Origin: Microbacterium paulum
Lineage (GTDB): Bacteria; Actinomycetota; Actinomycetes; Actinomycetales; Microbacteriaceae
Direction: 5' to 3'
DNA length: 35,749 nt
NCBI RefSeq assembly: GCF_015707995.1
Contig: NZ_JAAGRY010000033.1
Span: 1 to 35,749 of the forward strand
In this document: in pieces, positions 16,066 to 23,718 of the stretch
Layout of the letters: the number at the start of each line of letters is the position of its first letter
Numbering within the stretch: position 1 is the first letter of the stretch
Notes under the pieces: generated by a model
What the model saw: the letters and a program-made list of their open reading frames with translations, nothing else
Databases searched by the model: none
Told to the model about the DNA's origin: nothing
Made by a program: the position numbers and the translations under genes

Positions 16066-16644
16066 TCACGCGGTGACGGCGCTCTCGTTCTGCAGGCGTG
16101 GTTCGGTGCGGCGTTCGGGGCGCAGGCCCGCCTTGTCGGCGTAGAACGCGCGGATGCGGTCCATGTCGCCGGCGACGTCGCCGGTGAGGTCGATCGTGGG
16201 GCCGAGCCCCGTCGTCATCGTCGTGCGGTCGACGTAGCCGAGGGTCACCGGCATGCCGGTCGCCCGGGCGATGCGGTAGAAGCCGCTCTTCCAATACTCG
16301 TTGCCGCCGCGCGTGCCGTCGGGGGTCACGACGAGACCGAACACCTCGCCCGCGTGCACCCGGGCGACGACCTCGTCGACGACGCGGGCGGCGTCGTCGC
16401 GCTGCACCGCGATGCCGCCGAGGCCCCGCATGATCGGACCGCGCCAGCCCGCGAACAGGCTCGCCTTGCCGAGCCATCGCACGGGGATGCCGAGGCGCCA
16501 GGCGATCGCGAGCATGAGCACGAAGTCCCAGTTCGAGGTGTGCGGGGCGCCGATCAGCACGGTGGGGCGGGTGGGGGCGGCTTCGGAGCGCAGCGTCCAG
16601 CGGCTGAACGTCCAGTACAGGCGGGCGGTGAGACGGCGGAGCAT
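16066..16644 (-). CDS. PlsC-like glycerophospholipid acyltransferase
   Basis: A 192-residue acyltransferase-like protein with an HX4D box in GAPHTSNWDFVL and WLGKASLF, in the order of the PlsC family. The usual PEG box is replaced by VVTPDGTRGG, a variant seen in a short subgroup whose substrate is not established. It lies tail-to-head upstream of rsmD on the minus strand, with a 20-bp gap to the rsmD start. Start ATG 16644 has TACAGT (16656-16651, minus) six bases upstream, fitting a leaderless transcript. Family is clear; the substrate is unknown and may be a lysophospholipid or another lipid. Confidence 0.82.
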   Translation of the reverse strand: MLRRLTARLYWTFSRWTLRSEAAPTRPTVLIGAPHTSNWDFVLMLAIAWRLGIPVRWLGKASLFAGWRGPIMRGLGGIAVQRDDAARVVDEVVARVHAGEVFGLVVTPDGTRGGNEYWKSGFYRIARATGMPVTLGYVDRTTMTTGLGPTIDLTGDVAGDMDRIRAFYADKAGLRPERRTEPRLQNESAVTA

Positions 16645-16650
16645 GCGGCA

Positions 16651-16656
16651 ACTGTA
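16651..16656 (-). promoter_or_regulatory. -10 element of the PlsC-like gene
   Basis: TACAGT on the minus strand, six bases from the ATG. Confidence 0.55.
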
Positions 16657-16744
16657 CGGAAGGGCATATGCCGTTTCGGGCGTGCGCGCGTGCGGGCGCC
16701 TGTGGCACGCGCGGCGACCGGCCGTGCCTGTCGGGGCATCTCTC

Positions 16745-16750
16745 TAGACT
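16745..16750 (+). promoter_or_regulatory. -10 element of recG
   Basis: TAGACT six bases before the recG ATG; no ribosome site is present, as expected for a leaderless message. Confidence 0.6.
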
Positions 16751-16756
16751 CGTGGC

Positions 16757-18925
16757 ATGCCCTCCGTCACGCTCGACACGAGCCTCGTCGACGCGCTGGG
16801 TGCGAAGACCGCGGGGATCTTCCAGCGCGCCTTCGCGATCGAGACGGTCGGCGATCTGCTGACGCACTACCCGCGGCGCTACGCCCGGCGCGGCGAGCTG
16901 ACTCCGATCGCCTCGCTGCCGCTGGGGGAGCAGGTGACGATCGTCGCCGAGGTGCGCTCGGTCGCCGAGCGCCCGATGAAGCAACGGCGCGGCTCGATCG
17001 TCGAAGTCGTCATCAGCGACGGGGCGGGCGCCCTGACGCTGACCTTCTTCAACCAGAAGTGGCGCGCCGCCGAGCTGACGGTCGGGCGCCAGGGCATGTT
17101 CTCGGGCAAGGTCGGTCAGTTCAAGGGCAACCAGCAGCTCGCCCACCCCGACTACACGCTGTTCGACGACGAAGACGCCGCCCGTCTGAGCGCCGAGGTC
17201 GCGCAGCACACGCCCATCCCGATCTACCCGGCCACGAGCACCGTGGCCAGCTGGCAGGTGCAGAAAGCCGTCGCAGAGGTGCTCGACCGCCTCGACCCGA
17301 TCGCCGATCCACTGCCCGAGGGCTTCCGCCGCGAGAACGGACTGCTCGACGCCGACGCGGCGCTGCGCCTCATCCACGCGCCGCACGACTTCGGCGACGT
17401 CGAGCCGGCCCGCGCGACCCTCCGCGCGCAAGAGGCCTTCGTGCTGCAGACCGCACTGCTGCAGCAGCGTCAGTTCGTGCGGGCGATGTCGGCGACCGCG
17501 CGCCCGGCGGGCGACCTGCTCGCGCGTTTCGACGCGCGCCTGCCGTTCGAGCGCACCGACGATCAGCGCGACGTCGGAGACGTGATCGCGCGCGACCTCG
17601 AGGGCGACTGGCCGATGAACCGCCTCGTGCAGGGCGAGGTCGGTTCGGGTAAGACCCTCGTGGCCCTGCGTGCGATGTTGCAGGTCGCGCAATCGGGCGG
17701 TCAGTCCGCCCTCATCGCGCCGACCGAGGTGCTCGCGGCGCAGCACGTGCGTTCGATCGCGCGCATGCTGGGGCCCGACCTCGCTCCCGAGCTCATGCCG
17801 ACCCTGCTCACCGGTCAGCTGCCGGCGGCCGAGCGGCGCAAGGCGGCCCTCCGTGCGGCGTCGGGGCAGGCGCGCATCGTCGTCGGCACCCACGCCCTGC
17901 TGAGCGCGTCGACGACGTTCGCCGACCTGGGCCTCGTCGTCGTCGACGAGCAGCACCGGTTCGGCGTCGAGCAGCGCGAGACCCTGCGCGCCAAGGGCAC
18001 GGCGCCGCACGTGCTCGTGCTCACCGCCACGCCCATCCCGCGCACCGTCGCGATGACCGTGTTCGGCGACCTCGACGTCTCGACGATCCGCACGCTGCCG
18101 CCCGGGCGCGCCGGCATCTCGACGTTCGTCGCCCCGCTCGCCGAGAAGCCGGGCTGGTTCGGCCGTGTCTGGGAGCGCATCACCGAAGAGGTCGCGGCGG
18201 GGCGCCAGGCGTTCGTCGTGTGCGCGGCGATCGACGCCGAGGAGACCGGCAAGACCGCCGACAAAGATGCGGCCGGCGACGCGCCGGTGCTCGAGGGCGA
18301 GCAGCCGCGCACCCGCTGGGGCGTCGTTCAGGTGCGTGAGCTGCTGGGCGCCATGCCCGCGTACGCGGGCCTGCGGGTCGAGACGCTGCACGGCAAGATG
18401 CCGGGGGAGCAGAAGGATGCCGTCATGCAGGCCTTCGCGCGCGGCGAGATCGATGTGCTCGTCGCGACGACGGTCGTCGAGGTGGGCGTCGACGTGCCGA
18501 ACGCCTCGACGATGGTGATCCTCGAGGCCGACCGGTTCGGCGTGTCGCAACTGCACCAGCTGCGCGGACGTGTCGGGCGCGGGTCGGTGCCGGGGCTGTG
18601 TCTGCTCGTGACCGAGGCGCCGGCCGGCACCCCGGCGCGCTCGCGTGTCGACGCGGTCGCCTCGACCACCGACGGGTTCGCGCTCGCCGAGGTCGACGTC
18701 GAACTGCGCGGCGAGGGCGACGTGCTCGGCGACGCCCAGTCGGGGGCGCGATCGTCGCTGCGGCTGCTGCGGGTCGTCGCCGATGCCGACCTCATCGCCG
18801 TCGCCCGAGAGGGCGCCGAACGCGTGCTCGGTGCAGACCCCGCGCTCGTCGGCCACCCGGGCCTCGCCGCGGCGCTGACGCGGCGGCTCGGCCAGCAGGA
18901 GCGCGCGGCGTTGGCCAAGAACTGA
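16757..18925 (+). CDS. recG: ATP-dependent DNA helicase RecG
   Basis: Branch-migrating helicase for stalled forks and recombination intermediates. The 722-residue protein has an N-terminal wedge/OB domain to about residue 260 (with [14 protein letters not shown] and [15 protein letters not shown]), Walker A in [12 protein letters not shown], the DEQH box in [22 protein letters not shown], and motif VI in [12 protein letters not shown]. An insert near residues 490-520 ([25 protein letters not shown]) is charged and likely a loop. Start ATG 16757 lies six bases behind TAGACT. coaD follows after 17 bp. All helicase motifs look intact. Confidence 0.96.
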   Translation: MPSVTLDTSLVDALGAKTAGIFQRAFAIETVGDLLTHYPRRYARRGELTPIASLPLGEQVTIVAEVRSVAERPMKQRRGSIVEVVISDGAGALTLTFFNQKWRAAELTVGRQGMFSGKVGQFKGNQQLAHPDYTLFDDEDAARLSAEVAQHTPIPIYPATSTVASWQVQKAVAEVLDRLDPIADPLPEGFRRENGLLDADAALRLIHAPHDFGDVEPARATLRAQEAFVLQTALLQQRQFVRAMSATARPAGDLLARFDARLPFERTDDQRDVGDVIARDLEGDWPMNRLVQGEVGSGKTLVALRAMLQVAQSGGQSALIAPTEVLAAQHVRSIARMLGPDLAPELMPTLLTGQLPAAERRKAALRAASGQARIVVGTHALLSASTTFADLGLVVVDEQHRFGVEQRETLRAKGTAPHVLVLTATPIPRTVAMTVFGDLDVSTIRTLPPGRAGISTFVAPLAEKPGWFGRVWERITEEVAAGRQAFVVCAAIDAEETGKTADKDAAGDAPVLEGEQPRTRWGVVQVRELLGAMPAYAGLRVETLHGKMPGEQKDAVMQAFARGEIDVLVATTVVEVGVDVPNASTMVILEADRFGVSQLHQLRGRVGRGSVPGLCLLVTEAPAGTPARSRVDAVASTTDGFALAEVDVELRGEGDVLGDAQSGARSSLRLLRVVADADLIAVAREGAERVLGADPALVGHPGLAAALTRRLGQQERAALAKN

Positions 18926-18929
18926 CCGA

Positions 18930-18935
18930 TAGGCT
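18930..18935 (+). promoter_or_regulatory. -10 element of coaD
   Basis: TAGGCT lies seven bases before the ATG; the spacer is itself the word GGATGCC. Confidence 0.5.
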
Positions 18936-18942
18936 GGATGCC

Positions 18943-19440
18943 ATGAACAACCGCATCGCGGTCGTCCCGGGTTCGTTCGACCCGCCGACGCTGGGGCACC
19001 TCGACGTCATCCGCCGCGCGGCGGCGCTCTACGACGAGCTGCACGTGCTCGTCGTGCACAACCCCGGCAAAGAGGCGATGCTGCCGATCGCGCAGCGCCT
19101 GAGCCTGCTCGAGCAGTCCATCGCCGAGGAGCAGATCGACGGCAACGTCATCGTCGCCTCGTGGAGCATGGGCCTGCTCGTCGACTATGCCGAGGACGTG
19201 GATGCCGGGGTGCTCGTCAAAGGCATCCGTTCGCAGGTCGACGTCGCCTACGAGACGCCGATGGCGATCGTCAACCGCCACCTCGCCGCGATCGAGACCG
19301 TGTTTCTCCTGCCCGACCCGGCGCACGCGCTCGTGTCGAGCTCGCTCGTGCGGCAGGTCGCGGCGCTCGGCGGCGACGTGTCGCCGTTCGTGCCGGGGGC
19401 CGTCGCGCGCTTCCTCGACACGGGGTCGCGCGGGCGCTGA
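18943..19440 (+). CDS. coaD: Phosphopantetheine adenylyltransferase
   Basis: Fourth step of coenzyme A synthesis, adding AMP to 4'-phosphopantetheine. The 165-residue protein has the nucleotidyltransferase signature [19 protein letters not shown] (residues 7-25, T/HxGH), [15 protein letters not shown] and the late [17 protein letters not shown]. Start ATG 18943 is seven bases behind TAGGCT. The gene sits between recG and DUF177-rpmF-rnc, the standard order in actinobacteria. Confidence 0.97.
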   Translation: MNNRIAVVPGSFDPPTLGHLDVIRRAAALYDELHVLVVHNPGKEAMLPIAQRLSLLEQSIAEEQIDGNVIVASWSMGLLVDYAEDVDAGVLVKGIRSQVDVAYETPMAIVNRHLAAIETVFLLPDPAHALVSSSLVRQVAALGGDVSPFVPGAVARFLDTGSRGR

Positions 19441-19465
19441 CGGCCCGCGCCCAGCCGGCGGCGGC

Positions 19466-19471
19466 TACCAT
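19466..19471 (+). promoter_or_regulatory. -10 element of the DUF177-rpmF-rnc operon
   Basis: TACCAT lies six bases before GTG 19478. Confidence 0.6.
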
Positions 19472-19477
19472 TGCCGG

Positions 19478-20050
19478 GTGGCAAGAAAGCATGTGAACGG
19501 TCCGTTCTCCTTCCCGGTGCGAGACATCCTGCACCGCTCGGGCGAGATGCGCGAGTTCGAGATCGACACGCCCGCTCCGGAGAAGTGGGGCGAGGGTCTC
19601 GTGTCGGTCGCCGAGGGCGAGCCGGTCGAGGCGAGCGTCCGACTCGAAGCGGTGCACGAAGGCATCCTGGTCACCGCCGACGTCGCCACGCGCTACACCG
19701 GCGTGTGCGGGCGGTGCCTCACCGACGTCGCCGAGCCGGTCGAAGTCGAGATTCAAGAACTCTTCGGGTATTCTGGAGACGAAGCGGCCGACTTCGAGGT
19801 TCAAGACGACCACGTGGATCTTGAAACTCTGGTCAGGGATTCGATCGTCCTGTCGCTTCCGTTCCAGCCGGTATGCCAGCCGGACTGCCCCGGCCTTGAT
19901 CCGGCCACGGGCGAGAAGCTGGTTGAGGGTGCCGAGCCGGAAACCCCGATCGACGAGCGTTGGAACGCGCTGGCCGCGCTGAAGGCCGACACCCCAGACC
20001 CAGACGACGAGGCCGTGCGCCCCGCCGCCTCACACACAGAGAAGAGCTAG
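19478..20050 (+). CDS. DUF177 / YceD family protein
   Basis: A 190-residue protein of the YceD family, which is nearly always encoded just before rpmF and is linked to 23S rRNA or large-subunit assembly. Two cysteine pairs (CGRCL near residue 74 and CQPDCPGL near 133) look like a zinc knot. VRDSIVLSLP is the conserved block of the family. The acidic tail ends two bases before rpmF. Start GTG 19478 was chosen for the -10 TACCAT six bases upstream. The role in L32 or 50S biogenesis is inferred from the family and gene order. Confidence 0.9.
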   Translation: MARKHVNGPFSFPVRDILHRSGEMREFEIDTPAPEKWGEGLVSVAEGEPVEASVRLEAVHEGILVTADVATRYTGVCGRCLTDVAEPVEVEIQELFGYSGDEAADFEVQDDHVDLETLVRDSIVLSLPFQPVCQPDCPGLDPATGEKLVEGAEPETPIDERWNALAALKADTPDPDDEAVRPAASHTEKS

Positions 20051-20052
20051 TC

Positions 20053-20262
20053 ATGGCAGGTAACCCCCCGAAGCGGAAGGTCTCGCGCTCGAACACCCGT
20101 TCGCGCCGCGCCCAGTGGAAGGCCGAGCCCACCCCGCTGGTCAAGACCGTCGAGAACGGCAAGGTCGTCTACAGCCGCCCCCACCAGGCGAAGGTCGTCA
20201 CCGACTCGCAGGGCACCGAGCTGTTCCTCGAGTACAAGGGCCGCAAGGTCGCAGACATCTGA
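20053..20262 (+). CDS. rpmF: 50S ribosomal protein L32
   Basis: Large-subunit ribosomal protein, 69 residues. The start is PPKRKVSRSNTRSRRAQWKAE, the signature of L32. The four zinc-ligand cysteines of the C+ type are absent, so this is a zinc-independent form. The C-terminal half (NGKVVYSRPHQAKV and the end YKGRKVADI) is longer than in many relatives. Translation is probably coupled to the upstream DUF177 gene, two bases away. Confidence 0.95.
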   Translation: MAGNPPKRKVSRSNTRSRRAQWKAEPTPLVKTVENGKVVYSRPHQAKVVTDSQGTELFLEYKGRKVADI

Positions 20263-20278
20263 TCGACGCGGCCTCCTC

Positions 20279-20989
20279 GTGACGGACGCGAAGATCGTGC
20301 GCGGCGCACTCTCCGAGTCGCCGCGCCTCACCGACAAGCTCGGGGTCGACATCGACCCCGAGCTTCTGTCGCTTGCCCTGACGCATCGTTCGTTCGCGTA
20401 TGAGAACGGCGGGGCGCCGCACAACGAGCGCCTGGAGTTCCTCGGCGACTCGATTCTCGGTCAGGCCGTGACGGTGCACCTGTTCCAGACGCACCCCGAC
20501 CTCGACGAAGGCTCGCTCGCCAAGCGGCGCGCCAGCGTCGTATCGACCGTCGCCCTCGCCGAGGTGGCCCGCACGATCGGGCTCGGCGAGCACATCCGCC
20601 TCGGTCGCGGTGAAGACCAGACCGGCGGACGCGACAAAGACTCGATCCTCGCCGACACGATGGAAGCGGTCATCGGCGCGACGTTCCTCTCGGCCGGCGC
20701 CGCGGCTGCGACGGCGCTCGTGCTGCGCCTCGTCGCGCCTCTCATGGCCGACCCCGATCGGTACGGCGCCGCGATGGACCCGAAGACGAGCCTGCAAGAG
20801 CTCGCGGCGCGCCTCGGACTGCCGGTGCCGGTCTACAGCGTCGAGGCCGAAGGCCCCGACCACCACCGCCTGTTCACCGCGACCGTCGCCGTCGGCGACG
20901 TGGCACGCGAGGGCACCGGTTCGAGCAAGAAGCAGGCCGAGATGGCCGCGGCGCTCACCCTGTGGCACGCGCTCAGCGACCGTGCCTGA
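20279..20989 (+). CDS. rnc: Ribonuclease III
   Basis: Endonuclease for double-stranded RNA, processing rRNA and some mRNAs. The 236-residue protein has the signature NERLEFLGDSILG near residues 49-61, the second acidic cluster DTMEAVIGATFLSAG near 123-137, and a C-terminal double-stranded RNA-binding domain with PKTSLQELAARLG and GTGSSKKQAEMAAA. Start GTG 20279 is 16 bp behind rpmF with no clear ribosome site, so a slightly later start is possible. Its stop codon lies within a triplicated 16-bp unit that carries the mutM start. Confidence 0.94.
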   Translation: MTDAKIVRGALSESPRLTDKLGVDIDPELLSLALTHRSFAYENGGAPHNERLEFLGDSILGQAVTVHLFQTHPDLDEGSLAKRRASVVSTVALAEVARTIGLGEHIRLGRGEDQTGGRDKDSILADTMEAVIGATFLSAGAAAATALVLRLVAPLMADPDRYGAAMDPKTSLQELAARLGLPVPVYSVEAEGPDHHRLFTATVAVGDVAREGTGSSKKQAEMAAALTLWHALSDRA

Positions 20990-21029
20990 ACTGCCCGATG
21001 TCTGAACTTCCCGATGCCTGAACTACCTG
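20982..21029 (+). repeat. Three tandem 16-bp copies of the mutM start region
   Basis: Units begin at 20982 (GTGCCTGAACTGCCCG), 20998 (ATGTCTGAACTTCCCG) and 21014 (ATGCCTGAACTACCTG). Each could encode a start followed by P/S-E-L-P. The first two run into a stop after seven codons; only the third continues as MutM. The rnc stop codon lies in the first unit. Confidence 0.9.
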
Positions 21030-21997
21030 AGGTAGAGGTCGTGCGTGCGGGCCTCGCGCCCGCCGTCGTGGGCGCGCGGATCGCGCAGGTGACGGTCGTC
21101 GACGAACGGGCCCTCACGCGGCATGCCGGTGACGCCGTCTCGTTCGAGGCCGCCCTCAGCGGACGCACGATCGCCGAGGCCGCACGGCGCGGCAAGTTCC
21201 TCTGGATGCCGCTGCAGCGCCCGGTCGCAGGCGTGGAGCCCGACGGCGCGTCCGACGCGGGCGCGTCCGAGTCCGAGTCGCTCGGCAACGCGATCGTCGG
21301 CCACCTCGGCATGAGCGGACAGTTGCTGCTGCGCCCCGCGGGAGCGCCCCCCGAGCGGCACGAGCGCGTGCGGCTCGACATCGAGCATCCCGTCCACGGC
21401 GAGCTCGCCGTCGTCTTCGCCGATCAGCGCACGTTCGGCTCGCTCGCCCTCGACCACCTGGTGCCGACGCCCGACGGCGCGCCCGGGGGGTGGGGAACGG
21501 ATGCCGCGGCGACACCGTCACAGGTCGCGCACATCGCCCGAGACGCGCTCGATCCGGCGTTCTCCGACGCGCGATTCTTACGCACCGTGCGCGCCAAGCG
21601 GTCGGCGATCAAGCGCGTGCTTCTCGATCAGACCGTCGTCAGCGGCGTCGGCAACATCTACGCCGACGAGGCGCTGTGGGCTGCGCGCCTGCACCCCGAG
21701 ACCCCCTCGGCCGATCTGTCGGCACGTGCCGTGACACGGCTTCTCGCCGAAGTGCGCACCGTGCTCGAGAAGGCCCTCGCCGAGGGCGGCACGAGCTTCG
21801 ACGCCCAGTACGTCAACGTCAACGGCCAGGCGGGCTACTTCGCGCACTCGCTGAACGCATACGGGCGCACCGGTCAGCCGTGCCCGCGGTGCGGCCGCCC
21901 GATCGTGCGCGCGTCGTTCATGAACCGCTCGAGCCACTTCTGCCCGCACTGCCAGAGGCCGCCGCGCCCGCACGTGGTTGGCGCGGAGGCATCCTGA
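21014..21997 (+). CDS. mutM: Formamidopyrimidine-DNA glycosylase
   Basis: Base-excision repair enzyme removing 8-oxoguanine and formamidopyrimidines. The 327-residue protein begins MPELPEVEVVRAGL, giving the catalytic Pro2 and Glu3 after Met removal. The lysine block is in RRGKFLWMPL, GHLGMSGQLL follows a Ser/Asp/Ala-rich insert (about residues 77-92), and the helix-two-turn-helix is around VVSGVGNIYADEALWAARLHP. The C4 zinc finger is CPRCGRP...CPHCQ near the end. Start ATG 21014 is the only one of three repeated starts that leads into the full frame. Convergent with the GNAT gene, three bases apart. Confidence 0.96.
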   Translation: MPELPEVEVVRAGLAPAVVGARIAQVTVVDERALTRHAGDAVSFEAALSGRTIAEAARRGKFLWMPLQRPVAGVEPDGASDAGASESESLGNAIVGHLGMSGQLLLRPAGAPPERHERVRLDIEHPVHGELAVVFADQRTFGSLALDHLVPTPDGAPGGWGTDAAATPSQVAHIARDALDPAFSDARFLRTVRAKRSAIKRVLLDQTVVSGVGNIYADEALWAARLHPETPSADLSARAVTRLLAEVRTVLEKALAEGGTSFDAQYVNVNGQAGYFAHSLNAYGRTGQPCPRCGRPIVRASFMNRSSHFCPHCQRPPRPHVVGAEAS

Positions 21998-22000
21998 CCG

Positions 22001-23104
22001 TCACTCCGCCTCTTCCTCTGCGGGCGCGAGCACCCTCTTCCACGCTCCGTTGTAGGCGACGGGAACGAACCCGATCGCCTCGTTGATGTCGAGCATCGGA
22101 CGGTTCTCTTCGGCGTTGTAGGTGATCACCTTGGGGGAGTGCGGGGCGATCTCGGCGCGCCAGGTCGTGAGCCCGGCGCACTTGACGAGCATGCCGAGCC
22201 GGTGCCCGCGATGCTCACGCAGCACGAGGGTGTCCTGCTGCTGACTCGGCCCGGCCGGGTCGGCGCCGATCACCAGCTCGTTGAACGCGACCAGCTCACC
22301 CGTCTCGGCGTGCTGCGCTGCGGTCACGAGCATCGTGCGGCCGCCGTCGAGCACGCGGCGTTCGTGGCGCTCGACGCGCGCGGCATCCCACACCTCTTCG
22401 TCGAACTCGAGCTCGCCCATCGGGGTGTCGGTCGACATCCGCGACTTCATCCAGGCGTACGCGTCGAGATACTCCGCCGGCGTCGGCACCTGCCACTGCA
22501 CGACGCGGTACCCAGACGAAGCCGCCTCGGCATCGGCGAGCAGTCTCGCGACGTCGGCGACGGATGCCTCGAGATCGAGGGCGCTCTCGCGCTCGATCTG
22601 CTCGAGGGTGTAGCCGTTGCGCAGATAGAACCGGGCGACCCGATCTTCGGGGATCGACCCGAACCCCGTGGGCGCGTCGAGCCGCGGCCCGGGAACGTCG
22701 GGATGCTGCGCCCACGACTGCAGCACCGTGCGCCCGTGCTCACGAGTGGTCTGCTCGATGAGCGCGTACGCGGCCGTGCCGATACCGCGACCGTGATGGG
22801 CGGCGAGCAGCTCGATGAACCAGAACGCGACGTGCGAGTCGGCTTCGAGCGGAATGTCGAGGCCGACGCGGCCGATGATCTCGTCGCCGTCGAGCACGAC
22901 CCAGATGTGCCGGATCTCCTCGGGGTCGGGCTGGTAATGCGGCAGCAGCTCTTCGGGCGGAAGTGCGTCGTCGTCCCGCCCCGAGATCTCGCGGTACACG
23001 GCGTTTCGCACGCGGGTGAACTCGCGGAACTCGTCGGCGTCTGAGGCATCCATCGACGTCGGAATGGTGAGCGGGCGGAAGCTGACGCCCTGCAGGTCGT
23101 TCAT
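22001..23104 (-). CDS. Two-domain GNAT-family N-acetyltransferase
   Basis: A 367-residue protein with two GNAT-like halves. The first (about 10-180) has the acetyl-CoA-binding pattern LLAAHHGRGIGTAAYALIEQ near 113-132. The second (about 215-360) has VLREHRGHRLGMLVKCAGLTTW followed by NAEENRPMLDINEAIGFVPV, a form found in many actinobacterial double-GNAT proteins. The ATG at 23104 has GAAGGA about six bases upstream. The acceptor substrate is unknown. It lies downstream of two small minus-strand ORFs and may share their transcript. Confidence 0.88.
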   Translation of the reverse strand: MNDLQGVSFRPLTIPTSMDASDADEFREFTRVRNAVYREISGRDDDALPPEELLPHYQPDPEEIRHIWVVLDGDEIIGRVGLDIPLEADSHVAFWFIELLAAHHGRGIGTAAYALIEQTTREHGRTVLQSWAQHPDVPGPRLDAPTGFGSIPEDRVARFYLRNGYTLEQIERESALDLEASVADVARLLADAEAASSGYRVVQWQVPTPAEYLDAYAWMKSRMSTDTPMGELEFDEEVWDAARVERHERRVLDGGRTMLVTAAQHAETGELVAFNELVIGADPAGPSQQQDTLVLREHRGHRLGMLVKCAGLTTWRAEIAPHSPKVITYNAEENRPMLDINEAIGFVPVAYNGAWKRVLAPAEEEAE

Positions 23105-23190
23105 GGGGTGTCCTTCGGTAGGTCGAGGTGTCGGGGTGGGGCGGGTCGGTGCGGTGGCCGACCCGCCCGCGGATCGCGCAGGGGCGGATC

Positions 23191-23325
23191 TCACAGGAAG
23201 GGACGCAGCAGCAGCAGTCGCTGCCAGTCCTGGTCGCGCTGCAGGCGGTCGCGTTGGGCGAGCCGGAGGCGGCGCTTGTCGTAATCGGAAGCGTCGAAAC
23301 TCGACGTGGAGGTGCGCATGAGCAT
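23191..23325 (-). CDS. Small ORF, 44-residue Arg-rich peptide
   Basis: Minus-strand ORF too short for usual gene calls. It starts ATG-CTC-ATG at 23325, with the second ATG at 23319, and ends at TGA 23193-23191. The product has a Ser/Thr/Asp start (SSFDASDYDKRRLRLAQR) and a charged helix ending in DWQRLLLLRPFL. AAAGAG lies just before the first ATG. The helix is amphipathic by eye. No known family is recognised. It is 86 bp upstream of the GNAT gene, and downstream of the second small ORF and its promoter, so co-transcription is plausible. Confidence 0.45.
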   Translation of the reverse strand: MLMRTSTSSFDASDYDKRRLRLAQRDRLQRDQDWQRLLLLRPFL

Positions 23326-23443
23326 GCTCTTTCAGAGGCGTGCGACGCGTGAGGCGTCACGAACGGAAGGGTGCCGGGCTGCGGCGATGGCGCGACGAGG
23401 CGCGCGAGAGAGGCGGCGGCAGACGGTGCGCGCACAAGCGTCA

Positions 23444-23459
23444 CGCCCCGAACGGGGCG
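23444..23459 (-). terminator. Short hairpin after the 36-residue ORF
   Basis: CGCCCC/GGGGCG stem with a 4-base loop, 18 bp after the stop of the small ORF on the minus strand. It may be a partial terminator or an mRNA end signal. Confidence 0.35.
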
Positions 23460-23477
23460 GAGCTCACGAGCGATCCG

Positions 23478-23588
23478 CTAGCTGGCAGCCGCGCGGGGAG
23501 CGCCGAAGGAGACGGTCCCTGCGAACGCGGCGGCGGGAGCGAACGCTCCGGTGGCAGCGGCGGTGAATGCGGTGTTCATCCGAATCAT
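23478..23588 (-). CDS. Small ORF, 36-residue Ala-rich peptide with strong expression signals
   Basis: Minus-strand ORF from ATG 23588 to TAG 23480-23478. It is preceded by AAAGGAGGT, a perfect ribosome-binding site at good spacing, and by a near-consensus promoter (23628-23657). The peptide begins MIRMNTAFTAAATG and continues with Ala/Phe/Pro/Gly, has one or two basic residues and no cysteine. It could be membrane-active or a leader-type peptide, but it matches no family I recognise. The ATG at 23579 is a second possible start. The expression signals are far better than those of its neighbours. Confidence 0.6.
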   Translation of the reverse strand: MIRMNTAFTAAATGAFAPAAAFAGTVSFGAPRAAAS

Positions 23589-23627
23589 GTCAGGGACCTC
23601 CTTTCTCGACTTCTGACGCGATCTGTG

Positions 23628-23657
23628 ACACTAGCGCCGTTCCGCGGCGCGCGTCAA
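23628..23657 (-). promoter_or_regulatory. Promoter of the small-ORF/GNAT transcript
   Basis: Minus strand: TTGACG (23657-23652), 18-bp spacer, TAGTGT (23633-23628). This is the best -35/-10 pair seen in the window. It is divergent from smc, whose -10 TAGCGT is at 23682-23687. Confidence 0.7.
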
Positions 23658-23681
23658 GGGGGCGTTGGCGGATGCGTCCGC

Positions 23682-23687
23682 TAGCGT
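23682..23687 (+). promoter_or_regulatory. -10 element of smc
   Basis: TAGCGT places the transcript start near 23694, leaving a leader of about 25 bases with a ribosome site before ATG 23719. Confidence 0.5.
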
Positions 23688-23718
23688 GGAGGGCACACCT
23701 GCCCGCCGAAGGAGCCGA

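Noticed and set aside
16055..18856. 933-residue open frame antisense to recG
   Set aside because: Composition is Arg/Asp/Gly/His-rich shadow coding; recG motifs are all intact on the plus strand.
23665..23718. Longer smc start at 23665
   Set aside because: It would place the start ahead of the -10 TAGCGT and adds 18 non-conserved residues; ATG 23719 has AGGAG and the family N-terminus.
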